A stretch of 64,000 nucleotides of DNA, from the NCBI GenBank assembly GCA_964059195.1, contig CAXKWD010000006.1, positions 175,954,825-176,018,824 of the forward strand, given 5' to 3'. The position numbers and the translations under genes are program-made. This DNA comes from Ectobius pallidus (lineage: Eukaryota > Arthropoda > Insecta > Blattodea > Ectobiidae). Below, piece after piece: positions 22,001-30,544 of the stretch. How positions within the stretch are numbered: position 1 is the stretch's first letter; each line of letters begins with the position of its first letter. The notes below the pieces were generated by a model. That model was not told where the DNA came from. It searched no databases and was given only the letters and a program-made list of their open reading frames with translations.

Positions 22001-25000
22001 TTTCCGGAAAGGAAAAGGAACTAGAGATGCAATTGGAATGCTAAGGATTATATCAGAGAGAGTTTTAGCGGTCAACGAAGAAGTGTGTGTCTGCTTTATT
22101 GATTGGCAAAAAGCTTTTGACCGAGTGAACTGGGAAAAGTTAATGGACATGCTCAAAAAAATAGGCATTGACTGGAAGGACAGGAGACTAATCCGCAATT
22201 TGTACCTGGGACAAAAAGTGAAAGTGTGTCTAGAACATGGAGTGACCAACAGTGTAGAAATAGGAAGAGGTGTGCGTCAAGGATGTTGTATGTCACCCAT
22301 CTTGTTCAACCTTTATGGAGACTGGCTAGCAAAAGAAGCCTTAGAAGGAGTTAGGGATTTTGTGATAGGAGGATACGCTATTAACACCATCAAATATGCG
22401 GACGACCTGGTGATTCTGGCAAAGAAACAAGAAATATTGCAAGGAATGATTGACAGGCTGGTGGAAACAGGAAGAAAGTATGGAATGGAAATCAACATAG
22501 GTAAATCGAAGGTGATGAGGATATCGAAGAGAGAAGAGCCGCTTCAAATTATCATGGGAAATCAAGAATTAGAGAACGTGAACCAGTTCAAATACTTAGG
22601 AAGTGTACTGACGAAAGATGCCTATTGCACCAAGGAGATAAGATCAAAAATTGCCAGGGCCAAGAAAGCATTTATGAAGAAGAAAACTCTGCTAACTAGT
22701 AGTCTGAACCTAGAGCTACGTAAAAACCTGGTGAAGTGTTATATTTGGAGTATTGCTTTGTATGGATCAGAGACATGGACTTTGAGGAAATTAGAGAAGA
22801 AATATTTAGAAAGTTTTGAAATGTGGTGCTGGAGACAGATAGAAAATATAAAGTGGATGGACATGGTGACAAACGAAGAGGTTCTGAGTAGAGTGGGTGA
22901 GAAGAAGTCAATCATACACACAATTCGTCAGAGGAAAGCAAACTGGGTTGGGCACATTCTCAGAAGGAACTGCTTATTACATGATGTCGTAGAAGGAAGA
23001 TTGGAGGGTACAACTAGACTTGGAAGAAGAAGAATTCAGCTGTTGGACAATTTAAGGGAAAAGCGGAAATATTGGATGCTGAAGGAGGAAGCAGAGGATA
23101 GACAGTTGCTATATTACCTGAAAATATTATGTATATACACTATTGAAGATTGATATTTATTTCAGAAAGTGATTCGCATTTGTTATTGTTTATGGCAACC
23201 GAATATTTATAAAGCGGGGAGGCCTTGGTCATTACAGCCCACAAATAAGTGTTTGCGGGCGGTAAAGTAACTTTCCGCCCGTCGCCCCTAGCAACAAGAT
23301 TACATGTGGTAATGTCAAGTTACGATCCATGTAACAACTTTCGTAAGTAACACTTACTAGCTAAGGAGTGCAAAAAAAAATTAAAATTATGGTAAATATT
23401 GTCGGAATACCTTAGTTATAAACAAAGTGTTATAAACGATAAGACAGTTACAAATTTTTGCACAGACTGTACATTAGTGCACTTATCACAATCGTAAAAT
23501 GAGGGTAGCTGGAAGCCAGGTACATACAATGCAAAAAGAAAGGTATGTTGAGTTCTCTTACATGAAAGGAGTTGTTTCAGCAGGGTGGTTTAAATGAAGG
23601 CAATGACCTCTAAACAGCCTTGTCCCGTACATTACATTAACCGCATGCTAAATTGAGAGTTAGAGGGTGTAAAATTATTTTCAGCCTTTCATGAGAAATC
23701 AGTTCAGTTGTTAAAATTTACGCGATGCCACCTGTACAGACGAGATTTTTGTACAATGTAGATTTTAAGTTAGAAGTGATCTATACTGATTCCATTGTGT
23801 ATGCAATGAAGTATATTACTCCCTTTAAAATGTTTCCTTTAGAATCACATTAAATTTATTTTTCTTTAAATTTCCATCCTAAATTTAAGGTGTGTCATAT
23901 GGTCCATAAAATACGGTAATAATTATCCACTTCCTTCATTTTAATAACTACAAATACTATTATTCCTTCACCACTATTATCGTGTATCTATTAATCACTT
24001 ATAACTCAAAATAACATAAAAACTATTTAAAAATTAAAAATAATAAATAATAAAAATTTGGTAATAAACTAGATTGGCCTACTGACAATTTGGCAAAACT
24101 AAAACGTAAGCGAACACAATATTTAGTTTCGCTCAAAACATTACATATGACCTTCAATTCTCCCCATTCATTCAAAGTCTCCAATTCATTTTATAGGGAT
24201 GAATTTTCCATATTAGTATATTATTGGTTTTTTCTATAACTTCTATAACTGTCAATCTTTCATGCACATGTTCCTGTGATGTTTGACTGTTTCAAATAAT
24301 GATTTCTTTCAAACAAATTGCTGCCAACCAAAAGAGACTCAATTCCGCTACAATTAGAAATTATCAAAAAGTTTTTAGATTGCGACTCTAAGCATAAATG
24401 AACTGAAAATATTGTTTTAAGATTAACAATTCAAAATAACAAAACGAATGACGTTTGACCAGTATAAAAAATAAACAGGCTCACTTGAATAACAAAACTC
24501 GCTAGCTCACGTTATTAACTTTGGGAAAGGCTATGCTCTATATGACGGTCTTACATCATAAATAACTATTTAGTCTATTTATATTTAATGTTCAATGGTC
24601 TCTCGGTTTTTAAGAAATTAAAATTACTTACATTTCCCAGCCTGATCATATTCCGATTAATAATAGACATCAAAACAAATAATCAGCAACAAAATATTGA
24701 TAAGTTCATTGATGAGGGTTTGGCTATGGGTAACCCAGATTCTGGTTTTATTTCTGACGTGGTGTTGTATTTTATGGAAAGGACTATCATAAATAGGAAT
24801 TTGGACAATATTGTATTATATATGAGTAAAGCCCGGATTTTCATGCACTATCAAACTTAAAAACATGCATGCATTCATGCACTATCGTATCTCCAAATAT
24901 GCACAATGAAGGGCGAAACATGCACTATCAAAAATCCGCACTGCACTGCAATATATTTCAATTTCTCTTAAAACAATATATGAGTTTTTCCAAATTCTCC

Positions 25001-28000
25001 TCACTTTAACTCGTGCATTTATCAGTTAGGACATTCTTGAAGGCAGAAAAGGATCTTTCTACTTCACAAGAAGTAACAGGTGCATACTTAAGGGAAGAAA
25101 TTTGACTCAGGGTGAGATCGAATTCAATGTCTTTTACATTTTTTCTACATAATACGTCTTTCACTGTTTTCAGAAGTTTAAGATCAGGATTTGAAGTAAG
25201 TAGGCCCTACCTTCTTAAGTTTTTCCCTAACTGTCACGCCCATTTCTCCACAACACGATTCTAAAGATAAGTCAACGTCTTCAACAATGGCTAGTGACTG
25301 ACAAATTCAAGCAGTGAACATTCTGTTTAGCAGTTTTCTTTCAATGGAAGATCGGCGAGTCGGCATTTTCTTTTGTAGCCTGGTGTATTATATTACTGTT
25401 TATTTAGGGTAAAGCACTCTCAAATTGATGCAGGTGGCAGACTCTGTTGCCAAGTCAATCAAATAACAATGACAATACAATACAACATTTTATACGTTTC
25501 ACTGAAAAGCCAAGATTTTAGGGAGGCACATTCATAATATGCACAGTTATGCATGGTATCCTGATATTATGCACTAAAACCAAAAAATGATGGTTTATAT
25601 GCATTAAAAACGTCTGAATATGCTATATTAAACCAAAAAAATCCAAAACATGCATTATGCATGAATTTTGCCATAAAAAGGCCGAAATATGCAAACATGC
25701 ACGGAAAAAATATGTTTATTTGGAATCCATAAGTCATGTAATGTGTAACTACAAAGTTTGAGAAGTCTAACCAAAGTATATAAAAACATGCATTTGCATG
25801 GAAATCCGGGCTCTATATATGAGGTATGTGGACGATGTATTCGTTTTGGTTAGAAATTACATTTCTGAGCAATTGGTACAAGATTTCAACGCTTGTCATG
25901 GTAGAATTAGGTTCACCATTGAAAAACCTGAGAATGATACTTTGAACTATTTAGACCTGAAGATTACCCTTGACCATCCGAAAATTAGGTTAGGTGTGTA
26001 TAGAAAACCGGGAAAGGGAGATTTATATATACATAACAGTTCATCGCATCACCAAAGGGTTAAAGACAACGTGTGGCGTAACTTTGTGGGCAGAGCCCTT
26101 GCTTTGTGTAATAATTTAGAAGATTTGAGTAGTGAGAAAGAGGAAATTTTCAGACAGGCTAAAAGGAATGGTTATTGTGAAAGAAAGATTGAGAATATAT
26201 GGAACGAGGTGGCAAGTCGAAAGAGGCAAAAGAAGAATAAGAGTAGGAACAATGACACTAAATATGTAGGTATGGTTTACAACCCAACCGTGGGGGAGCG
26301 TCTTGGTAAAGTTTTTCGAAAATATGACCTTGTACCTGCGTACAGTGTAGATAAAACTATTGAAAGGATCTTTTCAGATTATAAAAGAATTGGGAAGGAA
26401 AAGAAAGATAAAATGGAGTGTGCGGGGGTGTACTCAATCTCTTGTAAGGATTGTGAAGGGGTATACATCGGAGAGACAGGAAGGACATTTCATACAAGAC
26501 TTTTAAAAGGAGCATAAAAGAGATGTCAGTTACGGGAGGACAAATACGGGACTTAGTCAACACATGGCCGATGAAAAGCATGGTATTGGTGATATGGAGA
26601 TTGTGAGGGTAGAATACAATTTGGAGAAGAGAAAAATATGTGAGGCTTGGAATATTATCAATAATCAAGGGCCTAGTTTGAATAGATATGGAGGAGACCT
26701 GGGTGATGAGTGGATGGATTTATTAAGAAGGTTCAAGAAAAGGAGAAATAAAAATTTTGAGTTAAAATTTCCCACGCCACCGACAGGTGACAGAGAAGAG
26801 GTCGATTACAACATTCCTGTGGAATGGATTCGGGAACATGGTAGGAATACCTTGTTTTGTGATGACGCAGTCAGAGGGAAGCATGGGTTTTCTACAACCT
26901 CGTCCACCCCTTGGCAGTTCATGCTGAGGTAGTAACCTGAGGAAGGCCAGACGGAGTGGTTGAAACGTTGTTTTAGAAGTTTAAATTATCCACTGAAGCA
27001 AAGTTTTTATTATCTAAGTTTTGAATTATAGTTGAAAATATCGATATTCACAGTCGTAATACAAGAAACAAAAATGATTACAGGGTAAAGGAGCACAGAT
27101 TAGCTGTTTTTGAAAAAGGTCCAAATTATAAAGGGATAAAACTATACAATAAACTTCCAGCAAATATAAAATCAATAAACAAATTAAACATATTTATGAA
27201 AAAACTTAGAAAGAGCATATTGATGAGTTCCTTACTAAGAGTAAATAGAACACAAGACATCCCCTTGAACCAACATGGTTCTCTAAACTTAAATAGGCCT
27301 AGATGAATTCTCGCTTCACACTACAATGATCACTCAATGGCTTAGTGGATAAAACGACTGGCTATGATGCTAGCGGTCCCGCATTCGATTCCTGACAGGT
27401 CAAAAATTTATAGGGTAGGAATAGATAAGTAGGCTAAAGGATAAGAGGGATTGAATAGTAAAGCGGAAAAGAAGAGAGGAAAGGATTTTTTACAATTTTC
27501 AATGTTGTTATAGTAGTTCCATCGTTACCACGTCTAACTTAGATGTCTCTCAAAGCGGAACTTAAGTGGCGACCTGTTCTTTCGTTTTCCCCAGATCAAA
27601 AACCTCTAGTTTCAGTTACAGCTGGCGAATACTAATTGCAATGGATTGGTTAAGTAGGCTGCAGTTTTTCTTCCACCACTCTCACTGGCTAACTGGGTTA
27701 GTGACAATGTGGTAAATAACATTACAGTAGCAGTCGCAGCCCTTTGTTCCAGCAGGAAGTTCTATTTCTTATGTATTAAAGCTCTGTAAACTTGAATAGA
27801 TGAATTTTCCCTTCGCTGCTCAGCAATCACTCTTGGCATAATGGCTAAGGCTGTTAGTTATGACTAGGGCCCGGATTTGTATGTAAAAAAATGTTTTTTA
27901 TCCTAATGCGTACATTCCTAAAATAAAGTTTAGTATCCAAATCGAGGTCCGACAAACACAAATTCCAAATTTTATTTCACATAAAAACACATATTTTACA

Positions 28001-29792
28001 AAAAAAGTTATGTGAATAAATATTTTCAATATTTTCTCCATAAATAAATAATTTGGTACTTTTCCGGATTTTTTATGTAATTTTTTTTCCTGATGCTCAT
28101 ATCAAGGTCCGACAACCGCAAATTCCAAATTTTATTTTACATAAAAACATATTTTTTACAAAAAAGTTATGTGAATAAATATTTTCGATATATTCTCCAT
28201 AAATAAATATTTTAGCACTTTTCCTCATTCTCTCTTAACATTTTACAAAAAAAAATTGTATCTCGAAAGAATTCAATACAAATGCTGCACTTGCAATGAG
28301 GTGAGAGTGATTCACTTGCACTTGCTTATCGGGGAAGAACAGAACCCAATCTCAAGTGCCGTGTTGTATTATGCAGATCATTTTGAAACATTTGCATCTG
28401 TAGTAAAACATAAGTGAACTTGATCGTGTGTGTGTTAGTGATATACCCCTCTAAAAAAATGTAAGGTTAACATCGTGTGATGTAGAACGTTCCTTTTCTC
28501 AATGTAAGGCATTATTCTCGGATAATAGGCAAGGATTTGCGATCCATAATCTGGAGATGACATTTGTTGTGCACTGCAACTCCAGTCACATTTTATATCT
28601 GATGTTGGCGACTTTCAATATAATTTGTTCTAGTAAGTTTCGAACATTCTGGAGTTTTCTTTTTCTTTTTTCAGATTTTTTTAGTTTTAGCACATATTTT
28701 TTAAATTTTAGCACATATTTTTAACATTTTTAGCACATAAAAAATAAATATTTTTAAGTTTTTTAGCACATAAAAATCCGGGCCCTGGTTATGACACAAG
28801 TGGTCCCAGATGCTCATACTGGTCGATCCAAAATTTACGGTTAGGAATAGGTCGCAAATAGGTAGGTAGGGTGAAGAAGGAGGATGAAAAGCAAGAGACG
28901 AAAGGAGAAATAAATTCTTAATTTTGGGGGGAAAAAATAGTTTTATGCCACGCACTAGGCTCCTCCTACTATCATGGGACCCGCCTGGGAAGGAGGGGTT
29001 TAGGGTTTTGAATGTCTTCCTTTTCCTCTCTCTTCCTCCCTTTCCCTTACCATCACCTCGCCCTACCACCTATTTGGGACCTATTCCTAACAATAAATTT
29101 TGGATCGACCGGGATTGAAACTCGTGATTACAAGCACCGTAAGTTTAGAGAGCATTATAGTAACTTACATGATAAATAACTGTTCTGGTGAAAGGGTCAT
29201 TTTCGGAATATGTTATTTTATTTTGTGTACTTTTGATATTGTGGCAGGGTAATATTCCTAACACTGTGGTTTTGTATAGGCCTACTTTTATGAGTATATG
29301 ATGAAGGGTGCAATCGTGGGTACAATAATGAGGTGAACGAGCAAGGCTTGGTAGTGAGGGGAAGCAGCCGGTGGGCGAAGCTTGGCTGGTGCATGGCATA
29401 AATCTATCTTTTGCCAATTTTTTTCCCCCGTTTCACCTTCTGCCTACTAGAAGATGTTGTGGCCCGGTGTTCCTAGTAGTTCAAATCACGCCACTGGGCA
29501 GGTCCCATTAATGAGTAGGCATGGGGGGCTAGGCTGCCACAAGTATTGGTTTTTTTCCCAATTTGAATATTGGTATTACATGTTATAAATATGCTATGTA
29601 TGCAGATAACTGAGGTCTATTCAATATCATCTTAACCAAGCTACGTACCTTACAAACAGAACAGACATGTACAAGAGCTGCCTGGGCTGCTTTCTTCTGG
29701 CTATTTGCATTATGGCCTTGCTGCTTCTTTTGTTTAGCTAATTTTTCAGCAGCTTTAGCTTGAGACTGAAGTTTCTGCTGTCCTCTCGCCAT
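10209..29792 (-). CDS. ZNF706: ZNF706-like small C2H2 zinc-finger protein (two coding exons, 19.3-kb intron)
   Basis: The coding exons are complement(29649..29792) and complement(10209..10304), giving 79 residues. Exon 1 encodes MARGQQKLQSQAKAAEKL up to CSVCK and ends TGTAAG|GTACGT. Exon 2 follows TTTATTTTCAG and encodes AQMPDPKTYKQHFENKHPK up to DLKDIAL and a TGA. Both junctions are phase 0. The N-terminus is the basic 4F5/SERF-like segment. The single zinc finger uses Cys44, Cys47, His60 and His65, split by the intron between the Cys and His pairs. Length and motif order match animal ZNF706 (about 76 residues), a small protein reported as a translational repressor in vertebrates; its insect role is not known to me. 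Met at 29792 is chosen because MARGQQK is the conserved start; an upstream in-frame ATG lies before a putative acceptor. The receptor gene at 16654-18645 is nested antisense in the intron. Confidence 0.93.
10522..10600. repeat. Tandem duplication, two units of about 39 bp
   Basis: GTGTTTTAAACAATTCGATT begins at 10522 and again at 10561, each time ending in TTGGCAGACT. Copy B of the host element has one related unit, so the duplication is local. Confidence 0.85.
10608..11263. mobile_element. hAT-like MITE (656 bp)
   Basis: Ends CAGAGATGCCAAC and GTTGGCATCTCTG are perfect inverted repeats. The flanks GTAGGCC and TAAGGCC look like a decayed 7-8 bp duplication. The sequence is missing at the equivalent place in copy B of the host element, which reads GACTGTACATTAGTGCACTT there. 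There is no coding. Confidence 0.7.
11530..12180 (+). pseudogene. Non-LTR retrotransposon 3' fragment (reverse transcriptase C-terminus)
   Basis: Frame one carries SKSEYIYLGQAVSLTENGDN and the LQTCIIPTLTYGSQ block. A second frame from about 11810 carries ERKILDIKLVDKVRNEEL, WRWGGHVARLPADRW and GRPRRRWAQDFIE. Together they form the region that follows the thumb of LINE reverse transcriptases: a YLG motif, a LTYGSE block, and a GHVAR...GRPxxRW tail. A frameshift near 11785-11830 separates the parts, and everything upstream including the catalytic YxDD is missing. It lies in the extra 1.6 kb of copy A. Confidence 0.8.
13503..14616. mobile_element. hAT-like element, family C
   Basis: Left end TAGGGACCGGATTTTTAGGT and right end ACCTAAGAATCCGGTTCCTA are inverted. 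They are flanked by a perfect 8-bp duplication GTTATAAG (13495-13502, 14617-14624). The word TTTAGGT recurs near both ends. The uninterrupted site exists at 20170-20177 (GTTAAAAG) in another copy of the surrounding repeat. There is no transposase coding. Confidence 0.92.
14625..14960 (+). repeat. Dispersed repeat R1 (copy split by the hAT)
   Basis: From TTTGTAGAAACTCAGTCTTG onward this matches 20188-20510 closely. It includes a CATTCTCTTCAT ... GAAGRGAATG inverted pair. The few tens of bases left of the hAT (about 13475-13502) continue the same match. Related units are at 34290-34470 and 55425-55690. Its class is unknown. Confidence 0.7.
14991..15267. mobile_element. MITE with 35-bp inverted repeats inserted in a TA run
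   Basis: ATCGTCGCTTAAGAAACAAT at the left and ATTGTTTCTTAAGCGACGAT at the right are exact inverses, and the match continues into ACCGCGTAACT. TA repeats flank both sides, consistent with a TA target. It is about 250 bp and non-coding. Confidence 0.8.
15270..16560. other. No gene recognised; one tRNA-like B box
   Basis: AT-rich sequence upstream of the receptor gene. GAGTTCAAGTCCGG near 16088 resembles a pol III B box and may mark a SINE remnant. I see no clear TATA box close to the receptor start. Confidence 0.4.
16654..18645 (+). CDS. Divergent ionotropic receptor (IR), intronless
   Basis: The open frame gives 663 residues from the Met at 16654 (692 from an upstream ATG at 16567). I prefer 16654: its context is CACCATG, and the protein then begins with a signal peptide, MKVTWAVLALILILAAVNS. 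Numbered from 16567, the ligand-binding S1 half includes YIQTKLRWFVPCPKS (361-375). M1 is FPVWFIVSLTFLLAGLTDW (387-405). A pore segment NLWAAFLSVGVSAMP follows (429-443), M2 is 449-475, and S2 is about 480-650. M3 is VSFYLLLTGCGLGVLAFLGE (658-677). This order and the WFVP and pore-flanking motifs mark an IR of the divergent, taste/olfactory class: a ligand-gated cation channel in sensory dendrites. Odd features are a hydrophobic stretch (203-220) followed by six arginines (223-228) in the ectodomain. The gene lies antisense inside the ZNF706-like intron. The exact subfamily is not assignable by eye. Confidence 0.92.
   Translation: MKVTWAVLALILILAAVNSDILLTEQRHIVLCLKNIITNNFTPDRPVYITFPSLNEAYGQKVIRRQLAYKPERRNYQRVIDSLAETLNDDIKWQLILLQTNYTELEMFNELPFTTQYPAAVQCILFIWQTKEDEYGDITFLDQINTLLGLESSSSNLYVTVILNLIDKMDVLKILSLHLVYVALVNSIFLVPERRRRRRNIDAHIDVYTWFPYRFPEKCGSHDHPVIIDTWTEGNVGRFQNNASLFPNKLPKEFSGCPIVALKFSEHESTTTKVEEYILGEILSLLNLTLVKYSPNNKDLLKSHVDITYGALYLDSAIYQQLSTYNFPIPYIQTKLRWFVPCPKSNPRQGKFYEVFTFPVWFIVSLTFLLAGLTDWCIHWIEIHFAAGLVLHDTSSGFCNLWAAFLSVGVSAMPNGTRLRMFFLSWVIYSFAVSTIFQAFFTSYLVDPGKTQEINTLEEFNRSRLYHYVGESLVEWCSYEEFDEFCKHDWFDVNKFEGIHRFLEGLSNISNDQRSFFLSTMQHNISVLANDLQARMFQILSKQRYKLCYVRDLTVPSTIALYMPKYSIFYKPVSDMLRQLRDPGILDGLSNSFFLNMGRDEYVDRYMEYFIKTPPENDYFVFSLSHMKVSFYLLLTGCGLGVLAFLGEIYYSKFEMYLKLWIL
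18979..19014. repeat. (AAT)n microsatellite
   Basis: About twelve AAT units in the 3' flank of the receptor gene. Confidence 0.95.
19065..19070 (+). terminator. Candidate poly(A) signal for the receptor gene
   Basis: An AATAAA hexamer about 420 bases after the receptor stop codon. No transcript evidence is available; other AT-rich hexamers nearby could also serve. Confidence 0.35.
19146..19853. mobile_element. Foldback-type element with arms of about 208 bp
   Basis: The left arm (19146-19353) and right arm (19646-19853) are inverted copies. AATGCTGAAAAATAGGTGAA and GTGCCGTTTCCCTGATAA on the left match their reverse complements on the right. The left arm lacks about 16 bases near its end. 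The loop of about 290 bp contains a (TA)n run near 19520. No coding. Confidence 0.85.
20165..20530 (+). repeat. Dispersed repeat R1 (uninterrupted copy)
   Basis: It matches 13475-13502 plus 14625-14960 but without the hAT insertion, giving the pre-insertion site GTTAAAAG at 20170-20177. It contains TATCCTTCGGGGTTGCGATG and the CATTCTCTTCAT ... ATGAAGAGAATG inverted pair. Confidence 0.75.
20536..20832 (+). repeat. tRNA-derived SINE, copy 1
   Basis: The tRNA head has an A-box-like TAGCGTAGTGGTTGAGGCA and a B box GGTTCGATCCC. The body contains TATGGCCCTGGGGTCGACTC and ATGGCCTGTTATAGGGATCA. CTTTATTTTAG-like words on both sides are an imperfect target duplication. A near-identical copy is at 40669-40945. 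The 109-codon frame across it is not a gene. Confidence 0.88.
21476..23105 (+). mobile_element. Non-LTR retrotransposon fragment, 5'- and 3'-truncated
   Basis: A perfect 11-bp direct repeat TTGCTATATTA flanks it (21465-21475, 23106-23116). The two M2 halves join cleanly when one repeat is removed. The left edge starts with TAG repeats. The right edge falls inside the coding frame, with no stop codon, 3' UTR or poly(A) of its own, which is unusual for target-primed insertion. Confidence 0.85.
21621..23105 (+). CDS. LINE reverse transcriptase fragment (ORF2-type)
   Basis: An uninterrupted frame of about 495 codons; from 23106 on the frame runs into flanking repeat. The frame is also open upstream to about 21530 (WENYIEKLYDKQNRPQDIE), so the Met at 21621 is not a natural start. 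Counting from that Met, RT motifs appear in order: SDHRTISLLSHVGK (91-104), FGFRKGKGT (126-134), motif A FIDWQKAFD with Asp161, motif B GVRQGCCMSPILF (217-229), motif C YADD (259-262), INIGKSK, and FKYLGS. The post-RT block YGSETWTLRK and NWVGHILRRN follows. The endonuclease domain and the true C-terminus are missing. The clade (RTE-, CR1- or Jockey-like) cannot be settled by eye. It copied RNA into DNA at the chromosomal target; here it is a dead fragment despite the intact RT frame. Confidence 0.88.
23920..24587. other. No recognisable feature
   Basis: Very AT-rich intronic sequence with no frame, inverted repeat or RNA signature that I can support. Confidence 0.5.
24690..26932 (+). pseudogene. 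Penelope-like RT plus GIY-YIG endonuclease, disrupted
   Basis: Reading across the insertion: GLAMGNPDSGFISDVVLYFM (palm region, normally MGSPLSPxxAD), then YMRYVDDVFVLV with the catalytic YVDD. Next come LNYLDLKI, VYRKPGKGDLYIHNSSSHH and the connector. The endonuclease starts VYSISCKDCEGVYIGETGR, the GIY-YIG motif. A single-base frameshift near 26500-26515 breaks the frame. The continuation is KEHKRDVSYGRTNTGLSQH and HMADEKHGIGDMEIVRVEY, ending FMLR at 26932. The order RT then GIY-YIG is diagnostic of Penelope-like elements. A nearby PDSG variant replaces the usual PLSP-like tetrad. The element is non-functional. Confidence 0.88.
24827..25815 (-). mobile_element. hAT element, family B, second copy
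   Basis: Ends TAAAGCCCGGATTTTCATGC and GCATGGAAATCCGGGCTCTA match those at 2499-4187. The 8-bp duplication TATATGAG is perfect (24819-24826, 25816-25823). It lacks the Helitron present in the first copy. The transposase C-terminal stretch is recognisable but decayed. Confidence 0.95.
27045..27310 (+). pseudogene. LINE (CR1/Jockey-like) C-terminal fragment
   Basis: Translation gives HSRNTRNKNDYRVKEHRLAV, then KGIKLYNKLPANIKSINKLN and KLRKSIL. The HSYNTRxKxD ... GxKLYNxLP pattern is the familiar extreme C-terminus of CR1/Jockey-type reverse transcriptases. It follows the Penelope-like element directly. Confidence 0.8.
27335..27490 (+). repeat. tRNA-derived SINE
   Basis: ATGGCTTAGTGGATAAAACG resembles an A box and GCATTCGATTCCTG a B box, with spacing like a tRNA. 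It is followed by an AT/AG-rich body. No tRNA fold is completed on the 3' side. Confidence 0.6.
27837..28920 (+). repeat. tRNA-like SINE split by a hAT
   Basis: CATAATGGCTAAGGCTGTTA (head) and, after the hAT, TGGTCGATCCAAAATTTACG with GGTTAGGAATAGGTCGCAAA (body). The body is matched in reverse complement at 28921-29160, so two SINEs lie head to head. Confidence 0.6.
27865..28787. mobile_element. hAT-like element, family D
   Basis: Left end TAGGGCCCGGATTTGTATGT and right end ACATAAAAATCCGGGCCCTG are inverted, flanked by a perfect GTTATGAC duplication (27857-27864, 28788-28795). The word TTTAGCACATA occurs four times next to the right end. Two related inner blocks (near 27950 and 28110) repeat GGTCCGACAA. 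There is no transposase. Confidence 0.92.
28921..29160 (-). repeat. tRNA-like SINE, inverted relative of the previous one
   Basis: On the minus strand, GAGTTTCAATCCCGGTCGAT (B box) is followed by CCAAAATTTATTGTTAGGAA and a pyrimidine/purine-rich body. It forms an inverted pair with the SINE ending near 28920. Confidence 0.6.
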
Positions 29793-29803
29793 TTTCAATG
29801 TAT

Positions 29804-30061
29804 ACTGTAAATATGTTAAAAAACCAAGGATATACACCTATGTTACAAAGATATTTACACAATACCTTAAATACTTGTATTAGTAAAACCAGAAAATACT
29901 ACATAAGTGAAAAGACATATTGAACTTTGAGAAAACGAGTTCAGTGGGGCAAAAACAAGTATCTTGTTCTATTCGATGTCAATGCCCTACATTAATCTGA
30001 TACCCAATTCTGTACTTTAAGCGGACAATTATACAGTGCATGTGGTTCTAAAACACTTACC
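29804..30061 (-). promoter_or_regulatory. ZNF706: Putative 5' UTR intron of the ZNF706-like gene
   Basis: On the minus strand an AAAAG|GTAAGTG donor lies at 30061/30060. A TTTACAG acceptor ends at 29805, twelve bases before the ATG. This predicts a non-coding first exon ending at 30061 and a transcription start further right. A consensus donor and acceptor in the right order are seen; use in vivo is inferred. Confidence 0.5.
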
Positions 30062-30544
30062 TTTTAGGATTTTCGATGCAATGACAAACACCAAAAATTT
30101 AACCCCAAAGAAAATTCAACAATCGTTCCACCAAGTACCAACTTCGAAGAAATAAACCATAAAATCAAAGCACTCCATCCAGCGGATGTGACAACTACCG
30201 GAAAAGACGATTCAAGATCAGTAACAAATTTAAAATAAAAATTCTGTCCGAATATTAGCTCAAATATTCTTTCGTAATAGAACGATATTTTAAGATATAT
30301 TTAAAAACCGACTTAAAGCTAAATGTTTGATAAAAAGCGCCTACAATAACGTTTCATATTAAGTTACGTAGTACATGAAGGCGGAAGTCTGTCTCCTCTG
30401 CTATCTATCGACAAATTTACGAAGTGTTTACGGCGGAAATTTAAAAGCTACAAAACTAGGGACAAATTTAATTACGTTGCAATATCTTGAAATCAAATTT
30501 CAGCTATGTATGGACACGATAGGGTCAATCCTTCGCGCTACCTA

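Larger units (their letters stand above)
21333..23376 (+). mobile_element. Repeat family M2, copy split by a LINE
   Basis: It begins GTATATTGCGACACAAG and ends AAGGAGTGCAAAAAA. The outer parts match 62730-63234 and, in reverse, 61584-62077. The stretch equivalent to the conserved frame in those copies is disrupted here. The interior 21476-23105 is a LINE. Confidence 0.75.
21241..23916. mobile_element. TIR element with CCGTATTTTACGG ends, copy B (interrupted)
   Basis: The left end is CCGTATTTTACGGACCATAA and the right end is TATGGTCCATAAAATACGG. TA flanks both (21239-21240, 23917-23918). The interior matches copy A (10387-13373). It was split by the repeat at 21333-23376, which was in turn split by a LINE. 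Confidence 0.85.
24588..26990 (+). mobile_element. Penelope-like retroelement, 5'-truncated and split by a hAT
   Basis: The coding parts before 24819 and after 25816 join into one reverse-transcriptase frame once the hAT (24827-25815) and one TATATGAG duplication are removed. A GIY-YIG endonuclease follows, then a 3' tail beginning after the stop at about 26932. The 5' RT region is absent. Confidence 0.9.

Noticed and set aside
28701..29118. Proline/serine-rich frames on both strands
   Set aside because: They fall in the junction of two inverted SINEs with polypurine/polypyrimidine bodies; no splice support and no domain.
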